Of a stretch of 64,000 nt of DNA, positions 14,941 to 23,587 are shown one piece after another (positions within the stretch are counted from its first letter, which is position 1; every line of letters begins with the position of its first letter). Both the position numbers and the translations under genes were made by a program. Source of the stretch: Pantoea cypripedii (GTDB taxonomy: Bacteria > Pseudomonadota > Gammaproteobacteria > Enterobacterales > Enterobacteriaceae); NCBI RefSeq assembly GCF_011395035.1, contig NZ_CP024768.1, forward strand, positions 3,819,865 through 3,883,864. Reading direction: 5' to 3'. The notes beneath the pieces were generated by a model that ran no database searches, was not told where the DNA came from, and saw only the letters and a program-made list of their open reading frames with translations.

Positions 14941-16239
14941 TTATGCGTCAAACGGATCGCGCAAAATCATGGTCTCACTACGGTCAGGACCAGTAGAAAT
15001 AATATCCACCGGAACACCGGTTACCTCTTCCACACGTTTGATGTAGTCACGTGCGGCCTGCGGCAGACCTTCCAGCGTTTTCACGCCAAAGGTGTTTTCA
15101 CTCCAGCCCGGCATTGATTCGTAAATCGGCTCAATACCTTCCCAGCCTTCAGCAGCCAGCGGCGTGGTGGTGACTTCGCGGCCATCCGGCATGCGATATC
15201 CCACACAAATTTTCACTTCTTTCAGGCCATCCAGCACGTCCAGTTTGGTCATGCAGAAACCTGACAGCGAGTTGATCTGCACTGCACGGCGAACCGCCAC
15301 GGCATCCAGCCAGCCGGTACGACGACGACGACCGGTGGTGGCGCCGAACTCGTTACCTTTGGAGCAAAGGAACTCGCCAGTTTCATCAAACAGTTCAGTC
15401 GGGAACGGACCTGCACCCACGCGGGTTGAATAGGCTTTAACGATACCCAGCACGTAGTCAACATAACGCGGACCGATACCAGAACCGGTTGCCACGCCAC
15501 CTGCGGTGGTGTTTGACGAGGTCACATACGGATAAGTACCGTGGTCGATATCAAGTAACGTACCCTGCGCACCTTCGAACATGATCAGATCGCCACGCTG
15601 ACGCGCGTTATCCAGCAGTTCAGACACGTCAACGACCATGCTGGTCAGGATGTCGGCCACCGCCATCACATCGTTCAGCACTTTGTCGTAATCGACAGCG
15701 TCTTCTTTGTAGTAATTCACCAGCTGGAAGTTGTAGTAATCCACCACTTCTTTCAGCTTGGCAGCGAAGGTTTCTTTGTTGAAGAGATCGCCAACGCGCA
15801 GACCACGGCGGGCAACTTTATCTTCGTAAGCCGGGCCGATACCGCGACCGGTGGTGCCGATAGCTTTAGCACCACGCGCTTTTTCACGCGCCAGGTCCAT
15901 CGACACATGGTATTGCAGGATTAACGGGCAAGCTTCAGACAGCAGCAGACGTTCGCGTACCGGTACACCGCGCTCCTCAAGACCTTTCATCTCTTTCATC
16001 AGCGCTTCTGGTGACAGCACGACGCCGTTACCAATGATGCTGGTGACGTTTTCACGCAGGATGCCTGATGGAATTAAGTGGAGGACGGTTTTTTCACCGT
16101 TGATAACAAGCGTGTGGCCTGCATTATGACCACCTTGATAGCGCACGACGTATTTAGCGCGCTCTGTGAGAAGGTCTACGATCTTACCTTTACCTTCGTC
16201 ACCCCATTGGGTGCCCAGTACGACGACGTTCTTACCCAT
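14941..16239 (-). CDS. purA: Adenylosuccinate synthetase
   Basis: A 432-residue GTP-dependent enzyme joining IMP and aspartate, the first step from IMP to AMP. Same length as E. coli PurA. The GTP-binding loop GTQWGDEGKGKI, the IMP-binding TTGRGIGPAYEDK, and the C-terminal STGPDRSETM are all present. Monocistronic with its own terminator; a PurR-like operator lies upstream at 16306-16321. Confidence 0.98.
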   Translation of the reverse strand: MGKNVVVLGTQWGDEGKGKIVDLLTERAKYVVRYQGGHNAGHTLVINGEKTVLHLIPSGILRENVTSIIGNGVVLSPEALMKEMKGLEERGVPVRERLLLSEACPLILQYHVSMDLAREKARGAKAIGTTGRGIGPAYEDKVARRGLRVGDLFNKETFAAKLKEVVDYYNFQLVNYYKEDAVDYDKVLNDVMAVADILTSMVVDVSELLDNARQRGDLIMFEGAQGTLLDIDHGTYPYVTSSNTTAGGVATGSGIGPRYVDYVLGIVKAYSTRVGAGPFPTELFDETGEFLCSKGNEFGATTGRRRRTGWLDAVAVRRAVQINSLSGFCMTKLDVLDGLKEVKICVGYRMPDGREVTTTPLAAEGWEGIEPIYESMPGWSENTFGVKTLEGLPQAARDYIKRVEEVTGVPVDIISTGPDRSETMILRDPFDA

Positions 16240-16305
16240 TTTTTCAAAATCACCGATTGCTTAAAAATGGATTCTACCACCTGACTTTTCCACTTTCAGC
16301 TCTTT

Positions 16306-16321
16306 TAGCATACGATTGCGC
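16306..16321. promoter_or_regulatory. Candidate PurR operator upstream of purA
   Basis: TAGCATACGATTGCGC contains GCATACGATTGC, which matches the palindromic pur box GCAAACGTTTGC at 10 of 12 positions. It lies about 70 bases upstream of the purA start. E. coli purA is PurR-regulated. Confidence 0.5.
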
Positions 16322-16409
16322 GGTTTTTTGCCTGAGTTTTGGTCAGGTCACAACATGTTGGGGATAAATCAGCGACCAGACACAACAAGGCTGAAAAATA
16401 GCGCGCATT

Positions 16410-16607
16410 TTAGCTCGCGTGCACACTTAACATGTAATAGATCACCACTCCGGCAACCACCAGCCCGCCGCCAAAACGATGTAACAGACGATCCGGCAGC
16501 TGCGCCATAGCCAGAATCATACGTCGCCAGATACGCGGCAGAAACATCGGCCCCAGCCCTTCCAGAACCAGCACCAAAGCCAGTGCCATCCAGATGGTTG
16601 TGTTCAT
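16410..16607 (-). CDS. yjeT: DUF2065 inner-membrane protein YjeT
   Basis: A 65-residue protein of the DUF2065 family with two predicted membrane helices (about 4-23 and 46-62) separated by an Arg-rich loop (PRIWRRMILAMAQLPDRLLHR). Function unknown. As in E. coli it sits between hflC and purA. A terminator lies between hflC and this gene, so it needs read-through or its own promoter. Confidence 0.93.
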   Translation of the reverse strand: MNTTIWMALALVLVLEGLGPMFLPRIWRRMILAMAQLPDRLLHRFGGGLVVAGVVIYYMLSVHAS

Positions 16608-16619
16608 TATCTTTTCCCC

Positions 16620-16649
16620 AAAAAAAAGGCCGACAAGATTGCCGGCCTT
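16620..16649 (-). terminator. Terminator of the nnr-hflC superoperon
   Basis: Stem AAGGCCG/CGGCCTT (16626-16632 with 16643-16649). On the minus strand it is followed by a run of eight T, 17 bases past the hflC stop. Confidence 0.88.
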
Positions 16650-16665
16650 GAATTTATATCAGTTC

Positions 16666-17670
16666 TTAACGCGTTGCGTTAGAGGGGGCCTTCATATAAC
16701 GGAAGAAATCGCTATCCGGGCTTAAAACCATAATATCCTGATTATCCGCGAAGCTGTTTTCATAGGCACGCAGACTACGGATAAAGGCATAGAAATCCGG
16801 ATCCTGGCTGAACGCATCAGCAAACAGTTTCGCCGCTTGCGCATCACCCTCACCACGGGAAATCAGTGCCTCACGCTGGGCTTCTGCCAGTGTACGGGTC
16901 ACCTGATAATCCGCCTGAGCGCGCAGTTTTTCTGCCTCTTCCTGACCCTGTGAACGCTGGCTACGTGCTACCGCTTCACGCTCGGCGCGCATACGGTTGT
17001 AGATAGCATCAGAGACTTCAGTTGGCAGGTTGATCTGCTTAATCCGCACGTCAACCACCTGAATACCCAGGGCTGCCATGCTGTTCGGGTTCGGCGCGGG
17101 CTCTTTGCTGTTGGTTTCACGCTCAACCCGTGCTGCGGCATCAGCAATCGCATCGTCTGCAGCCGGTGTCTGTACTTCATCATCGTTGCCTGCGCTGCCG
17201 GTATTCAGGGCATCACGCACGTCGGTGGTCAGACGGCCACGCGAATCGGTCACGATATCTTTCACATCAAGACGGCCCATTTCAGAACGCAGACGGTCAC
17301 TGAACTTACGTTTCAGCAGCACTTCAGCCTGAGAAATATCGCCACCACCGGTCGCCAGGTAGTAACGGCTAAAATCACTGATACGCCATTTGATATAGGA
17401 ATCAACGATCAGGTCTTTCTTCTCTTTGGTGACAAAGCGATCTGCCTGGTTATCCATGGTCTGGATACGTGCATCCAGTGATTTCACGGTTTCAATAAAC
17501 GGAATCTTGAAGTGCAGACCCGGTGCATAAACCAGCGGTTTGTTCTCGCTATCACGCAGAACCTTACCAAAACGCAGCACGATGCCACGCTGACCTTCCT
17601 GCACCACGAACAGTGACGCGTACAGCACCACCAGCACTACAATAATTACGGCGATGATTGGCTTACGCAT
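16666..17670 (-). CDS. hflC: HflC, modulator of FtsH protease
   Basis: A 334-residue SPFH/prohibitin-family protein with one N-terminal signal-anchor (IIAVIIVVLVVLYASLFVVQEG) and a large periplasmic part. With HflK it forms the cage around FtsH and limits its access to membrane substrates. The band-7 domain (GQRGIVLRFGK to about 180) is followed by the coiled-coil helix (REAVARSQRSQGQEEAEKLR). Same length as E. coli. It starts three bases after hflK. Confidence 0.97.
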   Translation of the reverse strand: MRKPIIAVIIVVLVVLYASLFVVQEGQRGIVLRFGKVLRDSENKPLVYAPGLHFKIPFIETVKSLDARIQTMDNQADRFVTKEKKDLIVDSYIKWRISDFSRYYLATGGGDISQAEVLLKRKFSDRLRSEMGRLDVKDIVTDSRGRLTTDVRDALNTGSAGNDDEVQTPAADDAIADAAARVERETNSKEPAPNPNSMAALGIQVVDVRIKQINLPTEVSDAIYNRMRAEREAVARSQRSQGQEEAEKLRAQADYQVTRTLAEAQREALISRGEGDAQAAKLFADAFSQDPDFYAFIRSLRAYENSFADNQDIMVLSPDSDFFRYMKAPSNATR

Positions 17671-17673
17671 CGA

Positions 17674-18912
17674 TTACTCCCTCCCTTCGCGCTGGGTATC
17701 GTTACGCTGCGCATTGGCGCGACGCTGATCCATGATGCTGTTCGGACTGTACGATGAAGTGTCGCTATTGCTGGCGTTGCTGTCCGAAGCCGGCGGTAAC
17801 TTCATCAGATTGGTATTTTTCTGGCCGTTTTGGCCCGCAGCAGACTGAGCGCCACGCATCAGTTGATCCAGCGGCAACATCATCAGGTTATTGCTACGGT
17901 CGCTAACCAACACTTTGCGGGTATGGCTGAGCACGCGTTCCATGCTTTCGATGTACAGACGTTCTTTGGTGATCTGTGGTGCCGCTTTGTATTCAGGCAG
18001 CATAAGGGCAAAGCGCGCCACTTCACCCTGTGCTTCCAGCACGGTGCGCTCTTTGTAAGCACGCGCCTCTTCCAGGATACGTTGTGCCTGACCATTGGCT
18101 CGCGGCTGAACTTCGTTGGCGTAGGCTTCGGCTTCACGCACGTACTGCTCACGGTTTTCACGCGCGGCAATCGCATCATCAAACGACGCTTTTACCTCTT
18201 CCGGTGGACGCGCCGCCTGGAAGTTAACATCAAGCAGCGTGATGCCCATGTTGTACGGACGAATGGTTTCATCGATTTCGCGCTGGGTTTCGCTACGCAC
18301 CACGGTTCGACCTTCGGTCAGAATGCGGTCCATCGTAGAACGACCAATCACGCCACGCAGCGCGCTGTCAGTAGCCTGACGCAGGCTGTCATCCGCGCTG
18401 GTCACAGCATAGAGGTAACGCTCAGGATCGGTCACACGGTACTGCACGTTCATTTCTACGCGCACCACGTTTTCATCCGACGTCAGCATCACGCCAGACG
18501 CGGCGAGTTCACGCACCGCTTCCACGTTCACGGCACGGACCTGATCGATAAAAGTGGGTTTCCAGTTGAGGCCTGGTTCCACCAGATGGCTGAATTTACC
18601 GAAGCGGGTGACGACGCCACGTTCTGCTTCTTTAATGGTGTAGAAACCGCTGGCTGCCCAGATGATGACTGCCGCTGCGGCAACGATGCCGACCAGTTTG
18701 CCACCGCTACCGCCGCTGCGCTGGCCATTGTCGCTCTGTTTGCCACCGCCCAGTCCACCGAGTTTTTTACTCAGCTTACGGAAGATATCATCCAGATCAG
18801 GTGGTCCCTGATCGCGACCTCCTTTATTTCCCCCAGAGTTGCCGCCTTGATTATTGCTGCTTCCCCACGGGTCGCGGTCCTGTCCGTTATTACCGGGCTG
18901 ATTCCACGCCAT
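17674..18912 (-). CDS. hflK: HflK, modulator of FtsH protease
   Basis: A 412-residue partner of HflC. The N-terminal cytoplasmic segment is Gly/Asn-rich (NNQGGNSGGNKGGRDQG), followed by PPDLDDIFRKLSKKLGG, a membrane helix (LVGIVAAAAVIIWAASGFYTI), the SPFH domain (EAERGVVTRFGKF) and a helical region ending in a polar Asn/Ser-rich tail. The start at 18912 (MAWNQPG) is used because it matches E. coli; the longer frame to 19065 overlaps hflX. It is 79 bases after hflX. Confidence 0.97.
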   Translation of the reverse strand: MAWNQPGNNGQDRDPWGSSNNQGGNSGGNKGGRDQGPPDLDDIFRKLSKKLGGLGGGKQSDNGQRSGGSGGKLVGIVAAAAVIIWAASGFYTIKEAERGVVTRFGKFSHLVEPGLNWKPTFIDQVRAVNVEAVRELAASGVMLTSDENVVRVEMNVQYRVTDPERYLYAVTSADDSLRQATDSALRGVIGRSTMDRILTEGRTVVRSETQREIDETIRPYNMGITLLDVNFQAARPPEEVKASFDDAIAARENREQYVREAEAYANEVQPRANGQAQRILEEARAYKERTVLEAQGEVARFALMLPEYKAAPQITKERLYIESMERVLSHTRKVLVSDRSNNLMMLPLDQLMRGAQSAAGQNGQKNTNLMKLPPASDSNASNSDTSSYSPNSIMDQRRANAQRNDTQREGRE

Positions 18913-18991
18913 GTCTCTACTCCATTTATTGTATTTACGTTTTACCTTGCAGCCGATGTTCAGGCTTTCCGGTAAATGAGTTGGGCAACGG

Positions 18992-20272
18992 TCAAACAAT
19001 ATAACTGGCGAGCGACGGCTCCTGTTTACATAAACGACGCCAATCAACAATTGGCATACGCACATGTAAACCTACACTGCCATCATCTTCATTCCATTCT
19101 TTCTCAATCGCCTGTAACTGATAAAAGCGACTGCGCAGACGTCCGGCGTCCGGCGGCAAACGCAGGTCGTACTGCGCAATTTCACCGGCAAGGCGTTCTG
19201 ATAATGCCTGCCACAGTAAAGGCAGACCGACCCCCGTCTGGGCTGACAGCCAGACGCGAATCGGCTTATTCTCTTCATCTCGATCGATACGCGGTTCAAA
19301 ATCCTCCAGCATATCGATTTTGTTCATCACCAGCAGGGCTGGAATTTCATCGGCCTCGATTTCTTCCAGCACGACGTTGACCGCCTCAATATTGTCATTG
19401 AGACGGATATCAGCCGCATCAATCACATGCAACAGTAAAGTCGCCTGGCGCGTCTCCTGCAAGGTTGCCTTAAATGCGGCAACTAAATCGTGAGGCAGGT
19501 GGCGAATAAAACCTACCGTGTCCGCCAGCACCACTTCCCCTACATCCGCGACATTAAGGCGACGCAGGGTAGGATCCAGTGTGGCAAACAACTGATCCGC
19601 AGCGTAAACATCCGCTGATGTAATGGCGTTAAACAGGGTGGATTTACCGGCGTTGGTGTATCCCACCAGCGAAACGGTTGGCACATCCGCTTTGGCTCGC
19701 GCCTGCCTGCCCTGCTCGCGCTGTTTTTCCACGCGTTCAAGACGGGATAGGATCAGGCTGATGCGATTGCGCAGCAAACGACGGTCCGTTTCCAGCTGGG
19801 TTTCACCCGGACCGCGCAAACCAATACCGCCTTTTTGACGTTCAAGGTGCGTCCATCCACGTACCAGGCGGGTTGCCAGATGGCGTAGCTGTGCCAGCTC
19901 GACCTGCAATTTACCCTCATGGGTACGGGCGCGCTGAGCAAAAATATCAAGAATTAGGCCGGTACGGTCGACAACGCGACACTCGCACAGCCGCTCAAGA
20001 TTTCGTTCCTGAGCAGGGGATAAGGCATGATCGAATAAAACGACCGATGCTCCACTCGCTTTTACCGCATCGGCAATTTCAACTGCCTTTCCTTCACCGA
20101 CAAAATATTTGGGATGTGGCGCTTTACGGCTGCCAGTAATAACCTGCAGCGCTTCGACGCCCGCAGAAGAGACAAGAGTTTCAAACTCCTGCAAATCTTC
20201 CAGCTCTTTGTCTTGGGAGAACCAGATGTGTACCAGTACGGCCTGCTCACCGGCATCATAACGGTCAAACAA
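18992..20272 (-). CDS. hflX: GTPase HflX, ribosome-splitting factor
   Basis: A 426-residue GTPase that dissociates stalled 70S ribosomes, for example after heat stress. The N-terminal HflX domain (GVEALQVITGSRKAPHPKYFVGEGK) is followed by a helical linker and the G domain: Walker A GYTNAGKST, switch region DTVGFIRHLP, and NKID. Length identical to E. coli. Between hfq (82-base gap with a hairpin) and hflK. Confidence 0.97.
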   Translation of the reverse strand: MFDRYDAGEQAVLVHIWFSQDKELEDLQEFETLVSSAGVEALQVITGSRKAPHPKYFVGEGKAVEIADAVKASGASVVLFDHALSPAQERNLERLCECRVVDRTGLILDIFAQRARTHEGKLQVELAQLRHLATRLVRGWTHLERQKGGIGLRGPGETQLETDRRLLRNRISLILSRLERVEKQREQGRQARAKADVPTVSLVGYTNAGKSTLFNAITSADVYAADQLFATLDPTLRRLNVADVGEVVLADTVGFIRHLPHDLVAAFKATLQETRQATLLLHVIDAADIRLNDNIEAVNVVLEEIEADEIPALLVMNKIDMLEDFEPRIDRDEENKPIRVWLSAQTGVGLPLLWQALSERLAGEIAQYDLRLPPDAGRLRSRFYQLQAIEKEWNEDDGSVGLHVRMPIVDWRRLCKQEPSLASYIV

Positions 20273-20298
20273 GCTATAACCTCGCTAAAATAAAATAA

Positions 20299-20334
20299 CC
20301 AGGACGGGAAAACGTGTTCGCTCTCCAGCCCTGG
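20299..20334 (-). terminator. Weak hairpin between hfq and hflX
   Basis: On the minus strand CCAGGG at one end and CCCGTCCTGG at the other can pair around a 20-nt loop, followed by TTATTTTATTTTAG. It could partly terminate or stabilise the hfq message. Confidence 0.4.
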
Positions 20335-20354
20335 CTTCACGGCTACACAAAAAA

Positions 20355-20666
20355 TTATTCTGCGTTATCGCCGTCTTGTTGTGGCTGCGACTGAGCGGTT
20401 TGGTTGCTTCCGCCGTGGTGGTAGTTACTGCTTCCGCCGCCCGCATTGTTGCTATGGTGCGATACCGGACGAGAAGGAACCACTGTAGAGATGGCGTGCT
20501 TATACACCATCTGGCTAACCGTGTTTTTCAACAAGATCACGAACTGATCAAAAGATTCAATCTGCCCTTGCAGCTTAATACCATTCACCAAATAGATCGA
20601 AACCGGTACACGTTCACGACGCAGTGCGTTCAAAAACGGGTCTTGTAAAGATTGCCCCTTAGCCAT
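20355..20666 (-). CDS. hfq: RNA chaperone Hfq
   Basis: A 103-residue Sm-like protein forming a hexamer that pairs small RNAs with mRNAs. MAKGQSLQDPFLNALRRERV and the Sm2 motif YKHAIST are identical or nearly so to E. coli through residue about 65. The tail (SRPVSHHSNNAGGGSSNYHH...) is a variable, His/Ser/Gln-rich disordered extension. The leader just upstream has the A-rich AACAAACAACAAGC stretch, like the region where E. coli Hfq binds its own mRNA. Confidence 0.98.
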   Translation of the reverse strand: MAKGQSLQDPFLNALRRERVPVSIYLVNGIKLQGQIESFDQFVILLKNTVSQMVYKHAISTVVPSRPVSHHSNNAGGGSSNYHHGGSNQTAQSQPQQDGDNAE

Positions 20667-20767
20667 TCTATCTTTTCCTTATATGCTTGTTGTTTGTTAC
20701 TTTTTGAACCGTGGTTCAGAAAAACTGCGTAAAAATTTGCGCACGATAACGGACCAATTGTACACAA

Positions 20768-21718
20768 TCATCCCTGCTTAGCACTAACAACCTGAAGCAC
20801 CGCATTACGCGCTAAGTCTGGCTCATCACTGTCTAACCAGTGCACGTCGGGCCAGCCACGTAACCAGGTCATCTGGCGCTTCGCGAGCTGCCGGGTTGCG
20901 CAAATTCCCCGATAAACCATTTCGTTGTAATCGATTTCGCCAGTGAGGTAAGACCACATTTGACGATATCCTACACAGCGAATGGAAGGCATATCCGTAT
21001 GCAAATCACCCCGTGCAAACAAAGCACGAGCCTCCGCTTCAAATCCTGACGCCAGCATCTGGTTGTAACGCAACGCAATGCGTTGATGTAGCAACTCGCG
21101 ACTCGCCGGAGCGATGGCGAATTGGTACACGTCGTAGGGTAACGCTTCACCGGATGTTTTTGTCAGTTCCGTTAAAGTTTTACCCGAAATAAAAAAAACT
21201 TCCAGTGCTCGCGAAAGTCTCTGCGGATCATTCGGATGAATACGACTACCGGCGACCGGATCGATTTCACACAGTTGGCGGTGAAGGTCATCCCAACCCT
21301 TTTCTGCCGCCATTTGCTCTATCCGCTGACGCACGTCCGGATCGGCCGAGGGCAGCGGCGACAATCCTTCAAGCAACGCCTTGAAGTAGAGCATAGTTCC
21401 ACCAACAAGCAACGGAATCTTACCCCTTTGGGTGATCTCCGCCATTTCTGCCAGCGCATCGCGACGAAACTCAGCAACGGAATAAGCTTCCGCCGGGTCG
21501 CGAATGTCCAGCAAACGATGGGGTGCCTGCGCTAACTCCTCAGCAGACGGCTTCGCCGTGCCAATATCCATCCCGCGATAGATTAAGGCAGAGTCAACGC
21601 TAATAAGTTCCACCGGAAGATGCTGACGCAACGAAATTGCCAGTGCCGTCTTACCGGAGGCCGTAGGCCCCATCAAAAAAATTGCCTTAGGCCGGCCAGC
21701 CTGGTTCTGTTCACTCAT
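20768..21718 (-). CDS. miaA: tRNA dimethylallyltransferase MiaA
   Basis: A 316-residue enzyme that transfers an isopentenyl group to A37 of tRNAs reading UNN codons. The P-loop GPTASGKTA, the DSALIYRGMDIGTAKP block and RCVGYRQMWSYL are the diagnostic motifs. Same length as E. coli. Its start overlaps the mutL end by eight bases (ATGAGTGA), implying translational coupling. Confidence 0.97.
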   Translation of the reverse strand: MSEQNQAGRPKAIFLMGPTASGKTALAISLRQHLPVELISVDSALIYRGMDIGTAKPSAEELAQAPHRLLDIRDPAEAYSVAEFRRDALAEMAEITQRGKIPLLVGGTMLYFKALLEGLSPLPSADPDVRQRIEQMAAEKGWDDLHRQLCEIDPVAGSRIHPNDPQRLSRALEVFFISGKTLTELTKTSGEALPYDVYQFAIAPASRELLHQRIALRYNQMLASGFEAEARALFARGDLHTDMPSIRCVGYRQMWSYLTGEIDYNEMVYRGICATRQLAKRQMTWLRGWPDVHWLDSDEPDLARNAVLQVVSAKQG

Positions 21719-23546
21719 GCTTCAACGCGTTAATCGCGCTCTCAATCTCAATAGCCTGTAACAGGCCAGAAGGCGGCGACTTCAGCAAGTGCGGACAGAG
21801 CCGTTCCAGCTCCGCCAGCAGCGTAATCGCCTGCGAGTGATTCCAGTGCGCTGCCTCTGCATCATCACGACGTGCCAGCCATTGGGCCAGCGAGGATGCA
21901 GAGACCTCTTGCTGTCGGGCGAGATAGCCTAACAGGTCTGGAATCAAGATTTGTAAATTTTGTGTTCGTAACGGTAAAGGCACCGCGCGCAGAGTCACAT
22001 GCTGGCCTTCCCTTTGTAAATCAATGCCCATGGCAGTGAGCAGCGCCGATTGCTGACCAATAACGGCCAACTCTTCCGGCGCAATTTTCAGCCTGACGGG
22101 AATGAGTAGCGGCTGCGGTTTTAATCCCTCTTCCCCAGGTTGCAACTGGGCCTGTTTCAGCCAGCGTGCCGCCACGGGCAAAGAGAGTAACAATAGCTTA
22201 TCGCCACGCTCCAGCAGGGCATAGCTCTCACGCACCACACTTAACACCCGGCCAAAACTCTGCGCATGCGCAGCAAGCGGCGCTTCGCGTTCAGGTTTCG
22301 ACACTGGCGCTGGCTGGGGCTGCGGTGCCGCTGCGGTGGCTGGTGTTTTCAGGAGTTGCTGATAGGCCGCCCCTTCCCGCGCGCGGTAAGTCGGCTCTTT
22401 TTGCTGCCAGCCGCCACTGGTGGTTGCGCCTGACTGGCGTGGTGCAGCCGGAGGCTGTGAAAAATGATTGCCGCCCGCTGCCTGACGATTCTCGGGCTGC
22501 CACTGCGGCGCAGGTTCTTCCGCATGGGCGATTGGCAGCTCTGCGGCACGGCTGGCCTGTAACGCGCTCATTACGCCCTGCCAGATAAAATCATGCACCA
22601 GGCGCGACTGATGAAAACGCACCTCATGCTTGGCGGGATGGACATTGACATCCACCTGATGCGGATCGATTTCCAGGTACAGCACATAAGCCGGTTGCTG
22701 CTCATCCCCCAGTTGGGTTTGGTACGCCTGGCGGATGGCATGATTGATCAATTTGTCGCGCATCATACGGCCATTGACGTAGCAATATTGCAGGTCCGTC
22801 ACCTGGCGAGAACCCGCCGGATCGGCCACCCAGCCACGCAACGCCAAATCGTCATGCTGCCAGTCAATTCTCAATGCATGCTGCATAAAGGTGGTACCGC
22901 AAATCGCCCCCAGTCGTCGCTCACGCTGCGCATCCTGGCTCACGCCGCGATACTGACGCATCAGCTTGCCATTATGGCTGAGTGAAATTGCCACATCGAA
23001 GCGCGCCAGCGCAATGCGGCGAATCACTTCATCAATATGGGTAAACTCGGTTTTTTCCGTGCGCATAAACTTGCGTCGGGCGGGGGTGTTGTAGAACAGG
23101 TCGAGCACTTCCAGCGTCGTTCCTGGGGGATGCGCGGCCGGTTTAACCGTCACCGCCATATCTCGCCCCTCTGCGTAGGCTTGCCAGGCTTCGGTTTGAG
23201 CCTCGGTACGTGAGGTGAGCGTCAGGCGGGAAACCGAGCTGATACTGGCGAGCGCTTCCCCGCGAAATCCGAGACTGACGATGGCTTCGAGATCATCAAG
23301 TGAGGCGATTTTACTGGTCGCGTGACGTGCCAGCGCCATTGCCAGCTCATCTTTAGCGATACCACAGCCGTTATCACGGATGCGGATCAGTTTCGCGCCG
23401 CCTTTCTCAATATCGACCTCAATACGAGTCGCACCGGCATCGAGGCTGTTTTCCACCAGCTCTTTCACCACCGACGCCGGACGCTCCACCACTTCACCTG
23501 CTGCGATCTGGTTTGCCAGCTGCGGCGGTAAGATTTGTATAGGCAT
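21711..23546 (-). CDS. mutL: DNA mismatch repair protein MutL
   Basis: A 611-residue GHKL ATPase that couples MutS mismatch recognition to MutH and UvrD. N-terminal ATPase motifs are intact: VVKELVENSLDAGA, DNGCGI, ATSKIASLDDLEAI, GFRGEALASI. A proline/Gln-rich linker (about 335-425) joins the C-terminal dimerisation domain. There is no DQHAA metal motif, as expected for MutH-type species. Close to the E. coli length (615). Follows amiB after 41 bases. Confidence 0.97.
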   Translation of the reverse strand: MPIQILPPQLANQIAAGEVVERPASVVKELVENSLDAGATRIEVDIEKGGAKLIRIRDNGCGIAKDELAMALARHATSKIASLDDLEAIVSLGFRGEALASISSVSRLTLTSRTEAQTEAWQAYAEGRDMAVTVKPAAHPPGTTLEVLDLFYNTPARRKFMRTEKTEFTHIDEVIRRIALARFDVAISLSHNGKLMRQYRGVSQDAQRERRLGAICGTTFMQHALRIDWQHDDLALRGWVADPAGSRQVTDLQYCYVNGRMMRDKLINHAIRQAYQTQLGDEQQPAYVLYLEIDPHQVDVNVHPAKHEVRFHQSRLVHDFIWQGVMSALQASRAAELPIAHAEEPAPQWQPENRQAAGGNHFSQPPAAPRQSGATTSGGWQQKEPTYRAREGAAYQQLLKTPATAAAPQPQPAPVSKPEREAPLAAHAQSFGRVLSVVRESYALLERGDKLLLLSLPVAARWLKQAQLQPGEEGLKPQPLLIPVRLKIAPEELAVIGQQSALLTAMGIDLQREGQHVTLRAVPLPLRTQNLQILIPDLLGYLARQQEVSASSLAQWLARRDDAEAAHWNHSQAITLLAELERLCPHLLKSPPSGLLQAIEIESAINALKHE

Positions 23547-23587
23547 GGTGGTGTCCTTGTAACTGGCTGGCCCATCCGGGCCGGCAA

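Noticed and set aside
17830..18975. 381-codon frame antisense to hflK
   Set aside because: His/Thr/Arg-rich composition typical of the antisense of a conserved gene; hflK is certain.
18913..19065. 51-codon N-terminal extension of HflK
   Set aside because: It runs into the hflX end and is basic, non-conserved sequence. MAWNQPG at 18912 matches the known start.
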